Origin: an uncultured Treponema sp.
Lineage (GTDB): Bacteria > Spirochaetota > Spirochaetia > Treponematales > Treponemataceae
DNA length: 35,108 nt
Reading direction: 5' to 3'
NCBI GenBank assembly: GCA_934691925.1
Contig: CAKUTI010000020.1
Span: forward strand, 1-35,108
Below, in pieces: positions 24,035 through 32,456 of this stretch (within the stretch, counting starts at the first letter, position 1; each line of letters starts with the position of its first letter). The notes beneath the pieces are model-generated. The model was given only the letters and a program-made list of their open reading frames with translations. It made no database searches and was not told where the DNA came from. The translations under genes were made by a program, and so were the position numbers.

Positions 24035-25259
24035 TTAAGATTTCCACAACTTTCTGAAAAACGACTTCCGGCTTTTGCGGCTTTAAAATGTAGCTTTTCG
24101 CGCCAAGACGCAAAGTCTGCATTATGTATTCTTTTTGCGTTATCTGCGAATAGACAATCACGTCGAGCGAGATATTTTTATCGAGAAGAGTCTTTAAAAT
24201 CTGGAAGCCGTTAATTCCCGGAAGATAAATTTCCATAATCGCAATGTCATAGCTTTTCTGAGAAAGCGACTGCACAAACTGAGTTCCGTTCTGAAAAACA
24301 GAAATTTCATTTGAAATGCTTTGAAGAACATTCAAAAGCGACTGGCAAACAGCCGGGTCAGAATCAACAACCGCAATTTTCGCGCTCATTTTTTTCTTTT
24401 CTTTTTCAGATTCGCTGTCGGCTGAAAAACGCATTTCAATTGTGCTTGAAGACTCGTCTTTTTCAGGAACGAGAAGCGTGTCGGCAATCACGTCCTGCGC
24501 GCCAGTAGTCACGTTCCCTTCAACAAGAGAATTCAGCACATTTGAAAGATTTTCCACAACCTCAATTCCGTTAAGCTCGGTGTGTCCTTCAATAAATTCC
24601 TTTGTGATTGAGTCAAGCGACAAGACTTTTATGTTTTTTTTCAGAATTCGGTTGTCCGAAGTTACAGTTTCAAAAAGATATTCAAGATTGTAGCCGTCAA
24701 CAAAACTCAGGCTAAGCGAAGTGAGCATCAAGATGATTGTCGGCATTGCAAGATGATTCTTCTCGATGATGTCTGAAAGCCGGTATTTGAGCATCGCAAT
24801 TTTCTCGTGATTCAGACCGAGCGCAATCTCAATGAAAATTACATTTTTGCTAAGATGAATGTCGAGAATGCAAGGCGTGTCATCAACCGCAAAAGGCATG
24901 CGCAAAACACGCCCGATTGACTCAAAAAAGATGTCAAATTTTATCGGCTTCGCAAAATATTTTATCACACCATACTGAGCCAGCTCCGCAACTTCGCCTT
25001 TTTCAAGAACCGGGCCGCACATTATAATCGGAATTTTCTTGCCGTTCACATCGTTTTTCTTTTTTGAAAGAAATTCGTAAACGTCCTCAACGCTTTTTTC
25101 AACATTTAAAATTATTAAATCCGGAAGAATTGAAAACATTCGTGTAGCTGCGTCTCGCTGGCTGTCGGCAGACTCAACAGCAACTTTTTCCGCAGAAAGC
25201 TTTTCTGTAAGAAATTCACGCAACATCACAGGCGCATCAATAATCAAAACATTTTTCAT
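24024..25259 (-). CDS. Two-receiver protein lacking both phosphoacceptor Asp residues
   Basis: This 411-residue cytoplasmic protein has receiver-like folds at both ends. In the N-terminal one the aligned position is N52 (PDLIILNVEK), with Lys104 in YFAKP kept. In the C-terminal one it is E343 (DIAIMEIYLPGIN), with K393 in ILKPQ kept, and the usual acidic pair reads DSD. Residues about 122-265 form a middle region of unknown fold, and 265-292 is a charged linker. The Glu can mimic phosphorylated Asp, so the C-terminal domain may be always on. AGGGAG precedes the ATG. It is the first gene of the kinase operon and could be the missing input partner of the sensorless kinase. Confidence 0.88.
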   Translation of the reverse strand: MKNVLIIDAPVMLREFLTEKLSAEKVAVESADSQRDAATRMFSILPDLIILNVEKSVEDVYEFLSKKKNDVNGKKIPIIMCGPVLEKGEVAELAQYGVIKYFAKPIKFDIFFESIGRVLRMPFAVDDTPCILDIHLSKNVIFIEIALGLNHEKIAMLKYRLSDIIEKNHLAMPTIILMLTSLSLSFVDGYNLEYLFETVTSDNRILKKNIKVLSLDSITKEFIEGHTELNGIEVVENLSNVLNSLVEGNVTTGAQDVIADTLLVPEKDESSSTIEMRFSADSESEKEKKKMSAKIAVVDSDPAVCQSLLNVLQSISNEISVFQNGTQFVQSLSQKSYDIAIMEIYLPGINGFQILKTLLDKNISLDVIVYSQITQKEYIMQTLRLGAKSYILKPQKPEVVFQKVVEILNAK

Positions 25260-25393
25260 TTTTAAACTCCCTTAATTTTACTATCGGCTAAAATTAAATG
25301 GAAATTCAATTATAAATCCAAAATCTCCAAATTTTATATCATATTCAAAATAATTTATAAGAACAAAAATTTTGCCGTAATTCTGAACAAGAC

Positions 25394-25530
25394 ACGTCAT
25401 TCTGAGCCTTTTTCAGAATCTGCAAACAAAAAGTGATTTTCGCGTCATTCTGAACTCGAGAACATTTGTTCTCGTTTTGATTCAGAATCTGCGATTTTCA
25501 AAACAGATGCTGAAATAAATTCAGCATGAC
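25394..25530. repeat. Cluster of three ATTCTGA hairpin elements
   Basis: Three inverted repeats follow one another. ATTCTGA/TCAGAAT lies at 25399-25405 and 25413-25419. ATTCTGAA/TTCAGAAT lies at 25447-25454 and 25481-25488, with an inner CGAGAAC/GTTCTCG stem at 25457-25474. ATGCTGAA/TTCAGCAT lies at 25507-25514 and 25520-25527. Two begin CGTCATTCTGA, and the cluster ends CAGCATGAC. They fill most of the 405-base gap between the divergent kinase operon and the DJ-1 gene. The rest of that gap is AT-rich and holds an uncertain -10 motif GATAAA near 25648. Confidence 0.65.
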
Positions 25531-25664
25531 TTAAAACCGTAATTCCGAACTCAAGGCGAGAAAAAAACTGCTCGATTCCAGAATCCATAAACAAAAAAAC
25601 TAAAAACGCGCGACAATTTCAACAAAGAGATTTTTGTGATAAAATCCAAAATAACGAGGTTGAT

Positions 25665-26288
25665 ATGAAAACTGTTGTATTTTTAGCTCCAGGATTTGAG
25701 GAAATTGAGGCTTTGACCGTTGTGGATTATCTTCGCCGCGCAGGCGAGAACGTTATAACGGTTAGCGTTCCGACAGATGGAAACGGAAAATCGAATGCGG
25801 TTGTTACGGGAAGCCACAAAATTCCGGTTGTTGCCGACCGTTCCTTTCAGGATTTTACAAGCGAGCTTGGAGACTCAGTGCCGGATGCGGTTTATTTTCC
25901 GGGCGGAATGCCGGGAGCGTCAAATCTTGCGGCAAACCAGTTTTTGTTCAATCTCATAATAAAAATGGAGCGGAAAGGAAAGCTCGTTGCGGCGATTTGC
26001 GCAGCTCCGGCGGTTGTTCTTGCCCCGACAGGAATTCTTTCAAACAGAAGATGGACTTGCTATCCGGGAATGGAAGAAAATCTCGCCGAATACTGCGGAA
26101 GCGAAATCAAGGCGCAGGAACTCACTGAAAACAGCCATCATATTTCAAACGTTCCGTTCGTTCTCGACAACAACGTTCTGACAGGGCGAGGCCCGGGAAC
26201 AGCCGAGCCGTTCGCAATGAAATTTGTGGAAATTTTAGCAGGCGAAGCGACTGCGGAAAAAATCCGAGAATCAAGCTGCCAGCGGTGA
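25665..26288 (+). CDS. DJ-1/PfpI family protein (YajL-like)
   Basis: This 207-residue protein has the DJ-1 core. E15 lies in GFEEIEALTVVDYLRRAG, and the nucleophile Cys is C112 in AAICAAP, with the GG(M)PGA loop near residues 80-85 and the TGRGPGTAEPFAM segment near the C-terminus. Members act as cysteine-based chaperones, deglycases or glyoxalases under oxidative stress. The length is typical. AACGAGGT precedes the ATG by 5 bases. The gene is followed after 63 bases by the TPR lipoprotein. A role in oxygen stress would suit the bat genes in this window, but the two are not linked. Confidence 0.93.
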   Translation: MKTVVFLAPGFEEIEALTVVDYLRRAGENVITVSVPTDGNGKSNAVVTGSHKIPVVADRSFQDFTSELGDSVPDAVYFPGGMPGASNLAANQFLFNLIIKMERKGKLVAAICAAPAVVLAPTGILSNRRWTCYPGMEENLAEYCGSEIKAQELTENSHHISNVPFVLDNNVLTGRGPGTAEPFAMKFVEILAGEATAEKIRESSCQR

Positions 26289-26351
26289 AATTCTCTGCAA
26301 CTTTTTCTGAAGTATTGAGTTTTAATATTTATGAATGATAAACTAGCTGCC

Positions 26352-26756
26352 ATGAAAAAAATCACAAAGAACATTGCTTCTATAATTATTGCATCTTCAC
26401 TTGCTTTTTTTGCTTCCTGCGCTTCAACTCAAACCGAAATTCCAGCAGAACTTACGGCTCAGGAGCTGATTCAAAAAGGCCAAGACAGATTTGAGTCAAA
26501 AGATTATAAGAACGCTCTCAGATATTACAATGCGGTTACAGAAAGATACGCGGACTCGCTTCCAGTTTATGTTGAGGCAAGCTACGAAATCGGACATATT
26601 TACATGAAACAGAAAAAATACGAGCAGGCTTCGGCCGTTTTCAACGAGATTATCGACATTTACTCAAAGACAAGCCCGGGCGAAGCTCCTGGAGCATACG
26701 AAAAACTTTCTAAGCTCGAGCTTGCAAAGATCCCGCAGGCAAACGAAACAAAATAA
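26352..26756 (+). CDS. TPR lipoprotein, small outer-membrane-type
   Basis: I choose the ATG at 26352 because it begins a clean lipoprotein signal (MKKITKNIASIIIASS) with a lipobox FFASC, giving 134 residues. A second in-frame ATG lies 21 bases earlier at 26331. Two TPR-like helical hairpins follow (residues about 45-115: ALRYYNAVTERYADS and YMKQKKYEQASAVFNEII). This is similar in plan to BamD- and YbgF-type proteins but much shorter. No Shine-Dalgarno site is seen for either start. TTGAGT (26315-26320) and GATAAA (26337-26342) are 16 bases apart, so transcription could begin close to the 26352 ATG. A strong terminator follows. Confidence 0.8.
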   Translation: MKKITKNIASIIIASSLAFFASCASTQTEIPAELTAQELIQKGQDRFESKDYKNALRYYNAVTERYADSLPVYVEASYEIGHIYMKQKKYEQASAVFNEIIDIYSKTSPGEAPGAYEKLSKLELAKIPQANETK

Positions 26757-26784
26757 ATTTTTGATTTTTAGTTTCAGCGTCTAC

Positions 26785-26826
26785 AATCCGTCTTTGTGGA
26801 AAATTTTCATAAAGACGGATTTTTTT
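26785..26826 (+). terminator. Terminator after the TPR lipoprotein gene
   Basis: AATCCGTCTTT (26785-26795) and AAAGACGGATT (26811-26821) form a perfect 11-bp stem around a 15-base loop, followed by a T run to 26826. Confidence 0.88.
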
Positions 26827-26889
26827 ATTCATTATTTCATAAAATCGAAAAAATCGGACGTTTTGCACAGAAAACGTTCCATTTCAAAT

Positions 26890-26927
26890 TTATTTCAGAA
26901 TCCATATTTTCACAGATGCTGAAATAA
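26890..26927. repeat. ATTCTGAA-family inverted repeat, convergent copy
   Basis: TTATTTCAGAATC (26890-26902) and GATGCTGAAATAA (26915-26927) are inverted with one mismatch. The motif is the same as in the elements at 8836 and 25394. It lies between the convergent TPR lipoprotein and VWA genes. Confidence 0.5.
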
Positions 26928-26966
26928 CGAAAGCTCAATTGAAAGCTCGCGCTCCGCATAACGAAT

Positions 26967-28448
26967 CTATTTTTTCCCAGCCGTCGCTGTTGTTTTGTCC
27001 GGCACTATAATCGCGTCAATTGTGATGCTTCTTTTTTGCGCCATTCCAGAAACAAGGTCTTTCGAGATTTTTCCAAAGCCTCGCGGACGCGGATGAGGCT
27101 CTGCGTCTCCAATCAGAATGATTTTTCTTTGGGCATCCTGCCGCCATTTGTAATAATACATCGACGCATAAAGAGCTTCGTAAACAGCCTCAGGAATGTC
27201 TCCGCCCTCTTTTCCGATGATTTTCACGCCCAAAAGATTTTTGCTGAACGAATCAAAATCATCTGTAAAATCAAAACGCTTCACCGGAAGATTCATATAA
27301 TTGTAAGAATCTCCGTAATCGCGGTACAAAAGAAGCCCGAGCCGCAGCTCCCCGAACGACTTGATTTTCTCGCGCAAAGCCGGAAGCCAGACTGTTTTAA
27401 GCTGCTGCATATCGTCTTTCATCGAGCCGGTCGTGTCGATTGCAAAAACAACGTCAACTTTGTCTTTCGGAGAAATTTCATCAAGAGACTTCATAATGTC
27501 GTCTGGAAGCGATTTTGGACCTTTTGAAAAAATCATTTTTCCGCCGCCGAATTCCGAAATTTCCTTGAATTTTTCCGCGGCAACGGAATTGTATTCATCT
27601 GTCAAAACAACTTCTTTTTCATCATCAGAATCGAAATTTTCATCTTTTGGATTTTCTTTTTTTGATTCTTCTTTCACTTCCGGCGTTTTTGGAGCTTCCG
27701 AATCTTTTTTGACTTTTTGAATATTCGATTTTTTTTCGTTTTCAGGAGATTCAAGAACTTTCGGCTCTGAAACCGGCTCATTTTTTTGAATCTCGTTTTC
27801 GTTCGTTTTTTGCGCAGGCTCTTGCGTTTTTTCGCTTTCCAAAGCCGTTTTCGACTTCTGGACATTTTCCTTTACGACAGGCTTTCTAAAATCAAACATA
27901 AAAGGATTGTCCGCGTAATCGCCTGTGTAGTCGCCGTATTTTTTTTCAAACGCGCGGATATTTATAAAAGTTCCCTTGCCGATTTTTACAGTTCCGTTCC
28001 GAGTCCACGGATAGCCGTAAGCGAGCTGGCTCGGAATAAAAATGTGAAAAGCCGTTTCAAAAATCTCGTCTGCTTCTGGAGTCGAGTCAATCAGGCTGAA
28101 TTTTGAATATTTTGAATCTAAGATTTTTCCGTTTAAATATCTTATCTCGTCACCATTTATCGTGTTGTATTCTTCCGCGCGGTAAGCGTAGCTGTCGGCC
28201 TTGCCTTCCGGGTCTTTTGTCGTTTCGGTGAGCATTACAGACTCAATCTCAGGCTTTTTTCTGATAAAAAGATGATAGCCGCCAAGCGAAGAATATTTGT
28301 CTGTCTTGTCCTGAACAATCCGAACGTCATCAGAAAGAATCAAAAGTCCTTTTTTTTGTTCAAAACGCTCTGAAATCTGAGGATTTTGAGAAAAAAGCGC
28401 GTTAAAACAAAAAAATGCGAAAAAAATAGAAACAAGATATTTTTTCAT
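26967..28448 (-). CDS. Secreted VWA-domain protein
   Basis: This 493-residue protein has an N-terminal signal peptide (MKKYLVSIFFAFFCFNALFSQ). It is followed by a beta-rich domain (about 30-195), a low-complexity Glu/Lys/Pro-rich linker (about 195-290) and a C-terminal VWA domain. The metal site is DTTGS near residue 340. IGDAEPHPR near 450 is in the position of the last acidic metal loop. It differs from the Bat VWA proteins in having no membrane anchor, so it should act in the periplasm or at the surface. No Shine-Dalgarno site is visible before the ATG. It is divergent from the unknown gene at 28551. Confidence 0.88.
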   Translation of the reverse strand: MKKYLVSIFFAFFCFNALFSQNPQISERFEQKKGLLILSDDVRIVQDKTDKYSSLGGYHLFIRKKPEIESVMLTETTKDPEGKADSYAYRAEEYNTINGDEIRYLNGKILDSKYSKFSLIDSTPEADEIFETAFHIFIPSQLAYGYPWTRNGTVKIGKGTFINIRAFEKKYGDYTGDYADNPFMFDFRKPVVKENVQKSKTALESEKTQEPAQKTNENEIQKNEPVSEPKVLESPENEKKSNIQKVKKDSEAPKTPEVKEESKKENPKDENFDSDDEKEVVLTDEYNSVAAEKFKEISEFGGGKMIFSKGPKSLPDDIMKSLDEISPKDKVDVVFAIDTTGSMKDDMQQLKTVWLPALREKIKSFGELRLGLLLYRDYGDSYNYMNLPVKRFDFTDDFDSFSKNLLGVKIIGKEGGDIPEAVYEALYASMYYYKWRQDAQRKIILIGDAEPHPRPRGFGKISKDLVSGMAQKRSITIDAIIVPDKTTATAGKK

Positions 28449-28488
28449 AACTTTAAAATCGGCTTAAAAATTTAAATTTATAAGTTAA

Positions 28489-28516
28489 TTGATTTTACAT
28501 CGAACTGTGATATAAT
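28489..28516 (+). promoter_or_regulatory. Promoter of the 28551 gene
   Basis: TTGATT (28489-28494) and TATAAT (28511-28516) are separated by 16 bases. Transcription would begin near 28523, leaving a leader of about 28 bases. Confidence 0.6.
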
Positions 28517-28550
28517 TTTTAGGAAAAATTTAGAAAACTAAAATATAAAA

Positions 28551-29669
28551 ATGGAACACAAAATGAGCAACGAGGATTTCACAACGGTAGACATCAGCGA
28601 ATTTTTTGATAAGCCAGAACAAAGATCTAACGACGATTTTGACACTGGAATTATTGTGTTCACAGAAAAGCAGCTTTCTCTTGTGCAGGAGCTGCGCGCA
28701 AAACTCGAAGAAAACGACCCTGAGCATTTCGCTCTTCTGAACAAGCAGGTAAAACGATTAAAGGAACTAAACGCGGCAATTGCGAATTTTCCTTCGCTTC
28801 TCGAACGCTCAGACCTTACTGTAGGCTCAAGAACACCGCAGTCGCTGATTGAGTCGCTTATAAACAGCTCACGCGAGGGCGACACAATGCTTCAGCTGCC
28901 TTCAAAAGCGACTCTGGGAAAAGGTTTTTTAGTTTCAAAGCTTCACACTTTCGCATCTTTTGAAAAGCTCTCGAAACTTGCAAACTGCGACGCAAAGCTC
29001 ACAAAAGACCTTCACACGGAAACTGTCTCGATGATGTTTCTTCTTCTCGCCGAGGATGTCTACATCAATCTGATTCACGACACGTCTCTAACGATGGATT
29101 CACGGCGGCAGCTCGCGCTTTCGCTGCTTCTTCTTTGGGAGCATCGCGCAGACCAAAACATTTCCGACATTTCGCCGGTTTTGCAGTCTGTATGGATGGC
29201 GCGGACAAGACTTGCTCCGGCTTTCGGCACAATGATGGGAACAAGCGAGCTTATAATGATTTCTTTCCAGCTTGACGAGCAATGGAGCGAATTCATCAAG
29301 ACAAAACTTGGAACTCCAGATGTGAACATGGCGATGGAAGAATTTCTGTTCGGAATCTCCTACGAGCAAATCTCAAAATTGAAAAATATGCTTCGCGAGC
29401 GCGGAATTTCCGCAATCGGACGCGATGAAGTCTCCGCTTTTCTCGGAGAAAATGTCAAAACGAACATGAGCGAGGATTACCGCGATTTTTACCAGCAGTA
29501 CACGCTCCGCCGCGACAACGCACGCGCAAGAAAACGCCTGAATATTCCAGGGCCGCAAAAAACGCTTGAAGACCACTTTATCAGCTTTGTAATGGAAAGA
29601 AACTGCAAAAAGCAGGAAAAAGACTTGGAAAAGGAGCTGGTTCTTTCATCAAAATCATCAGAATCTTAA
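28551..29669 (+). CDS. Unknown protein, 372 aa, largely helical
   Basis: I do not recognise a named family for this protein. It has no signal peptide or membrane span. The N-terminal 40 residues are acidic (DISEFFDKPEQRSNDDFD), residues 40-75 look like a coiled coil, and the rest is mostly helical with a basic segment RRDNARARKRLN near 323-334. Two ATG codons compete, at 28551 and 28563. The second gives MSNEDFTTVD and has a GGA motif 7 bases upstream, so the true start is uncertain. It sits before a PilZ gene and a TPR gene on the same strand, which suggests a c-di-GMP or surface-related setting. That link is inference. Confidence 0.8.
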   Translation: MEHKMSNEDFTTVDISEFFDKPEQRSNDDFDTGIIVFTEKQLSLVQELRAKLEENDPEHFALLNKQVKRLKELNAAIANFPSLLERSDLTVGSRTPQSLIESLINSSREGDTMLQLPSKATLGKGFLVSKLHTFASFEKLSKLANCDAKLTKDLHTETVSMMFLLLAEDVYINLIHDTSLTMDSRRQLALSLLLLWEHRADQNISDISPVLQSVWMARTRLAPAFGTMMGTSELIMISFQLDEQWSEFIKTKLGTPDVNMAMEEFLFGISYEQISKLKNMLRERGISAIGRDEVSAFLGENVKTNMSEDYRDFYQQYTLRRDNARARKRLNIPGPQKTLEDHFISFVMERNCKKQEKDLEKELVLSSKSSES

Positions 29670-29702
29670 ATTTTATAAAATTCCCTCAATTTTTCCCGGC
29701 GT

Positions 29703-29731
29703 TTGACGATAGGCTCTTATTAGGATATTAT
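29703..29731 (+). promoter_or_regulatory. Promoter of the PilZ gene, probably leaderless
   Basis: TTGACG (29703-29708) and TATTAT (29726-29731) are separated by 17 bases and match the consensus 5/6 each. The start codon lies 7 bases past the -10 box, exactly where transcription should begin. Confidence 0.65.
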
Positions 29732-29738
29732 TAAGGCT

Positions 29739-30662
29739 ATGGGTATTGCTACAAGCCAACAGCTTACTAGATATTATGACCAGTATCGCGACACAGAAAT
29801 CACTTTTACAAAAGATATTATCCGCGCGCTTGGACTTGATCCTCGGCAGATTTATATAAAGTGCAACGGCGGTCAATGGCCTTGTATTATAAATTCAACT
29901 TCTTTTCAGCTGGCAAGAATCATAGTCGGAACTAAAGGCGGAGCTTTTTCCGCGCTCGCAAAAGACAATCCAGCTGTGAACATCCGTTTTTGCTTTACAG
30001 AAATAGAAAATGAGACAATAACGTTCTTGGTTTCAGGCAAAGTCGCAAAAATTCAGCCTTATATGAATTCAAAAGAGCTTGTTGTCGTGACGATTCAGTT
30101 TACACAGCGGCCGCCGGACGACTTGATTGAAATTGTCGGAAGACTTCTGGAAGCAAACGCGAACGCAGTCAGAAGACGCGAAGAGCGGATTGTGATAAAC
30201 GACGACAGCAAACGAAAACTCGACCTTGTGCGCGAGGAATGTATCGTTGTGATTCAGGGAGTTCCGCGCCATTGCGTTTTGCGCGATGTCTCATTTCTCG
30301 GAGCGAAAATCCTGCTTATCGGACTTTCACAGTTTCTTGCGAACAAAGAAGCGATTTTAAGGCTTGAATTCGATGAGCCTTCGGAAGTCTTGCAGATAAG
30401 AGGAACGATTGTCTCGGCAGACCTTATTCAAGGAAGGAAAGACATTTGCGCAGCGAGCATAAAATTCGATGAGTCGCAAGTTCCGCTTTCTTACAAGCTT
30501 CATCTGAACAATTATATTACTCAGGTCAGAAAAACACTGCTTTCAGCTTCTGACCAGATTGCGCAGCAAAGGGCGGCCCAGCAGGCGGCAATGGCAAAGG
30601 AAGCTAAGACGCAAGCCGCACAGAACCAGCAGCAATCTTCCGCGCCAGCGCAACAGCAATAA
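29739..30662 (+). CDS. PilZ-domain protein, predicted c-di-GMP receptor
   Basis: This 307-residue cytoplasmic protein has an N-terminal domain (1-140) of the kind found before PilZ in spirochaetes, then a PilZ domain with both binding motifs: RREER at 146-150 (RxxxR) and DVSFLG at 183-188 (DxSxxG). The C-terminal 35 residues are a Gln/Ala-rich tail. c-di-GMP binding by PilZ proteins commonly affects motility and attachment. The ATG is placed 7 bases after a good promoter and has no usable Shine-Dalgarno site, so the mRNA is probably leaderless. A TPR gene follows after 17 bases and should be co-transcribed. Confidence 0.92.
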   Translation: MGIATSQQLTRYYDQYRDTEITFTKDIIRALGLDPRQIYIKCNGGQWPCIINSTSFQLARIIVGTKGGAFSALAKDNPAVNIRFCFTEIENETITFLVSGKVAKIQPYMNSKELVVVTIQFTQRPPDDLIEIVGRLLEANANAVRRREERIVINDDSKRKLDLVREECIVVIQGVPRHCVLRDVSFLGAKILLIGLSQFLANKEAILRLEFDEPSEVLQIRGTIVSADLIQGRKDICAASIKFDESQVPLSYKLHLNNYITQVRKTLLSASDQIAQQRAAQQAAMAKEAKTQAAQNQQQSSAPAQQQ

Positions 30663-30679
30663 ATCAAAAAGGAACAAAA

Positions 30680-31825
30680 ATGAACCCTTCATCACCATTG
30701 GACTCGATATATTTTATAAATTTGCCGGATGGATTTAAGCTTTCGTCAGCGGCTCTTCAGATTGACCCGACAATTCCGCTTCCGGCGCAGAAAAAAGACA
30801 AAGACTCGCCAGGAACTTTCAACATGAAAGAAATCACAAGCGAGCAGATTCTTGCCGGGCTCGTTACGATTATGGCTTACGACCCGCACAACAAGGACAT
30901 TCTTTATTACCGCTCGATTTTAAAGCAGGCGCGCCCGAATCTCAAAAAAGAAATGACAGAAGCCGCAATCTTAAAGGCGAAAAACGAGGACTGGGACTTG
31001 GCGGAAGAGCTTTTTCAGGCTTTGCGCGGATTCGACCCGGAAGATATGGTTACAGTCCTGAACACGGCGCTTTTCTTTGACCAGCGTGCAGATTCCTACA
31101 GACGCTCCGGCCTGATTGACGACGCAAACGCATACGACGAGGACGCTCTGAACTACTACAAAGAAGCGATGGACGCAGAGCCGCCGCTTCCTGACGCATT
31201 TTTCAACGCTGGATTTTATTATCTTAAAAAGCACAATTACGGAGATGCAAAAGACGCGTTTGAAACTTATCTTGCCCTCACCTGCGACATCAAAGACGAA
31301 GAGATGGGCGAGAACGGAATTTACAAGAAAAACCGCGCTCAGGAAATTTTGGACAACATTGCAAACAGAAATATGGAAGATGACCACTTTAAAGCCGCTT
31401 ACGATTTCATCAACAACGGCGAAGAAGAAAAAGGTCTCGATGAAATCCGCCTGTTCATTGAAAAAAATCCAGCAGTTTGGAACGCGTGGTTTATGCTCGG
31501 CTGGGGACTTAGAAAACTCGGCAGATACGAAGACGCAAAAACAGCGTTCAACAAGACGCTAACTCTCGAAGGCGGACAGACAAGCGACACTTACAACGAG
31601 CTTGCAATCTGCATGCTTGAGACTGGCAATTTGGGCGAAGCGAAAAAGCTTCTTCAAAAAGCCCTTTCAAAAGACAGCGACAACACAAAAATAATCTCAA
31701 ATCTTGGATATTTGGCGTTGAAAGAAGGAAATCCGGCAGAAGCCGCAAGCTATTTCCAGACGGTTCTTGAAATCGACCCGAGCGACAAAATCGCTGCGGC
31801 GGAACTAAAAAAACTCGATGTCTAA
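30680..31825 (+). CDS. TPR-repeat protein
   Basis: This 381-residue protein has no signal peptide. After an N-terminal region with no repeats (1-70), it contains about seven TPR-like units. Clear ones are WDLAEELFQALRGFDPE, ALNYYKEAMDAEPPLPDAF, YGDAKDAFETYLAL, RYEDAKTAFNKTLTLE and NPAEAASYFQTVLEIDP. The TPR stack should serve as a binding scaffold. I recall a TPR protein near infA and murB in T. pallidum, but I have not confirmed identity. AAAAGGA precedes the ATG, and 17 bases separate it from the PilZ gene. A terminator follows. Confidence 0.9.
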   Translation: MNPSSPLDSIYFINLPDGFKLSSAALQIDPTIPLPAQKKDKDSPGTFNMKEITSEQILAGLVTIMAYDPHNKDILYYRSILKQARPNLKKEMTEAAILKAKNEDWDLAEELFQALRGFDPEDMVTVLNTALFFDQRADSYRRSGLIDDANAYDEDALNYYKEAMDAEPPLPDAFFNAGFYYLKKHNYGDAKDAFETYLALTCDIKDEEMGENGIYKKNRAQEILDNIANRNMEDDHFKAAYDFINNGEEEKGLDEIRLFIEKNPAVWNAWFMLGWGLRKLGRYEDAKTAFNKTLTLEGGQTSDTYNELAICMLETGNLGEAKKLLQKALSKDSDNTKIISNLGYLALKEGNPAEAASYFQTVLEIDPSDKIAAAELKKLDV

Positions 31826-31865
31826 AGATTTTCAGAATCTAAGATTTCTAAAATCGAAATTGCAT

Positions 31866-31903
31866 AAAAAACGGCGGTTAAAGTTTTTGACCGCCGTTTT
31901 TTT
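31866..31903. terminator. Terminator between the TPR gene and the DUF192 gene
   Basis: AAAAAACGGCGGT (31866-31878) and ACCGCCGTTTTTT (31890-31902) form a perfect 13-bp stem around an 11-base loop. It serves the TPR gene and, in the other direction, the DUF192 gene. Confidence 0.88.
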
Positions 31904-31922
31904 ATTAAATCAGATTTCAATC

Positions 31923-32456
31923 TCAAAAATCCAGTCTCAGCAAATCGCCTTTCTTGACTCCGGCTTTTTCAAACCATCCCTGCGGAACTTCAAGCGCGTA
32001 TCTCACGCTTACGGTGCTTACGATTGTCGCCTCTGAATACGGCGTCATGTCAAAAATGTCGCGGATTTTGCCTTTATAGTCGATATATGCGATTGAAAGC
32101 GGATGCGGCGTGTTTTTCATCCAGAAGCTCAAAATCTGGTCGTTCTCAAAAACAAACAGCATTCCGGTTCCGTCTGGAATATTTTTTCTGAACATAAATC
32201 CGCGGCTGCGCTCCTCCTCTTTTTCCGCAATTTCCGCTTTGACCTCAACAAAAGTTCCGTCAGATTTTTCAATAGTCAGATTTTTCACAGGAAGAGATTT
32301 CGCCGAGCATGAAGCCAAAATCAAAACTGAAAAAACAATCAAAAAAGAAGCGCGGGCAGAAAATCTCCGGAAAACGCCGCCCCGAAAATCAGCAAGAGGT
32401 CCATTCAAAAAAGAATTAAAACCGATTTTTCCCCGGAAAAGTTTATCAAAGCTCAT
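31923..32456 (-). CDS. DUF192 lipoprotein
   Basis: This 177-residue protein has the DUF192 core: RSRGFMFRKNIPDGTGMLFVF near residues 84-104, then FWMKNTPHPLSIAYID and a C-terminal VSVRYALEVPQGWFEKAGVKKGD. The N-terminus has a long 35-residue lead before a hydrophobic stretch ending in the lipobox LASC, with Cys50. Such a long region before a signal is unusual. The ATG at 32456 is still supported by a strong GGGAGGA site 9 bases upstream. The gene begins inside the end of the 32446 gene (11-base overlap). The function of DUF192 is not known. Confidence 0.87.
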   Translation of the reverse strand: MSFDKLFRGKIGFNSFLNGPLADFRGGVFRRFSARASFLIVFSVLILASCSAKSLPVKNLTIEKSDGTFVEVKAEIAEKEEERSRGFMFRKNIPDGTGMLFVFENDQILSFWMKNTPHPLSIAYIDYKGKIRDIFDMTPYSEATIVSTVSVRYALEVPQGWFEKAGVKKGDLLRLDF

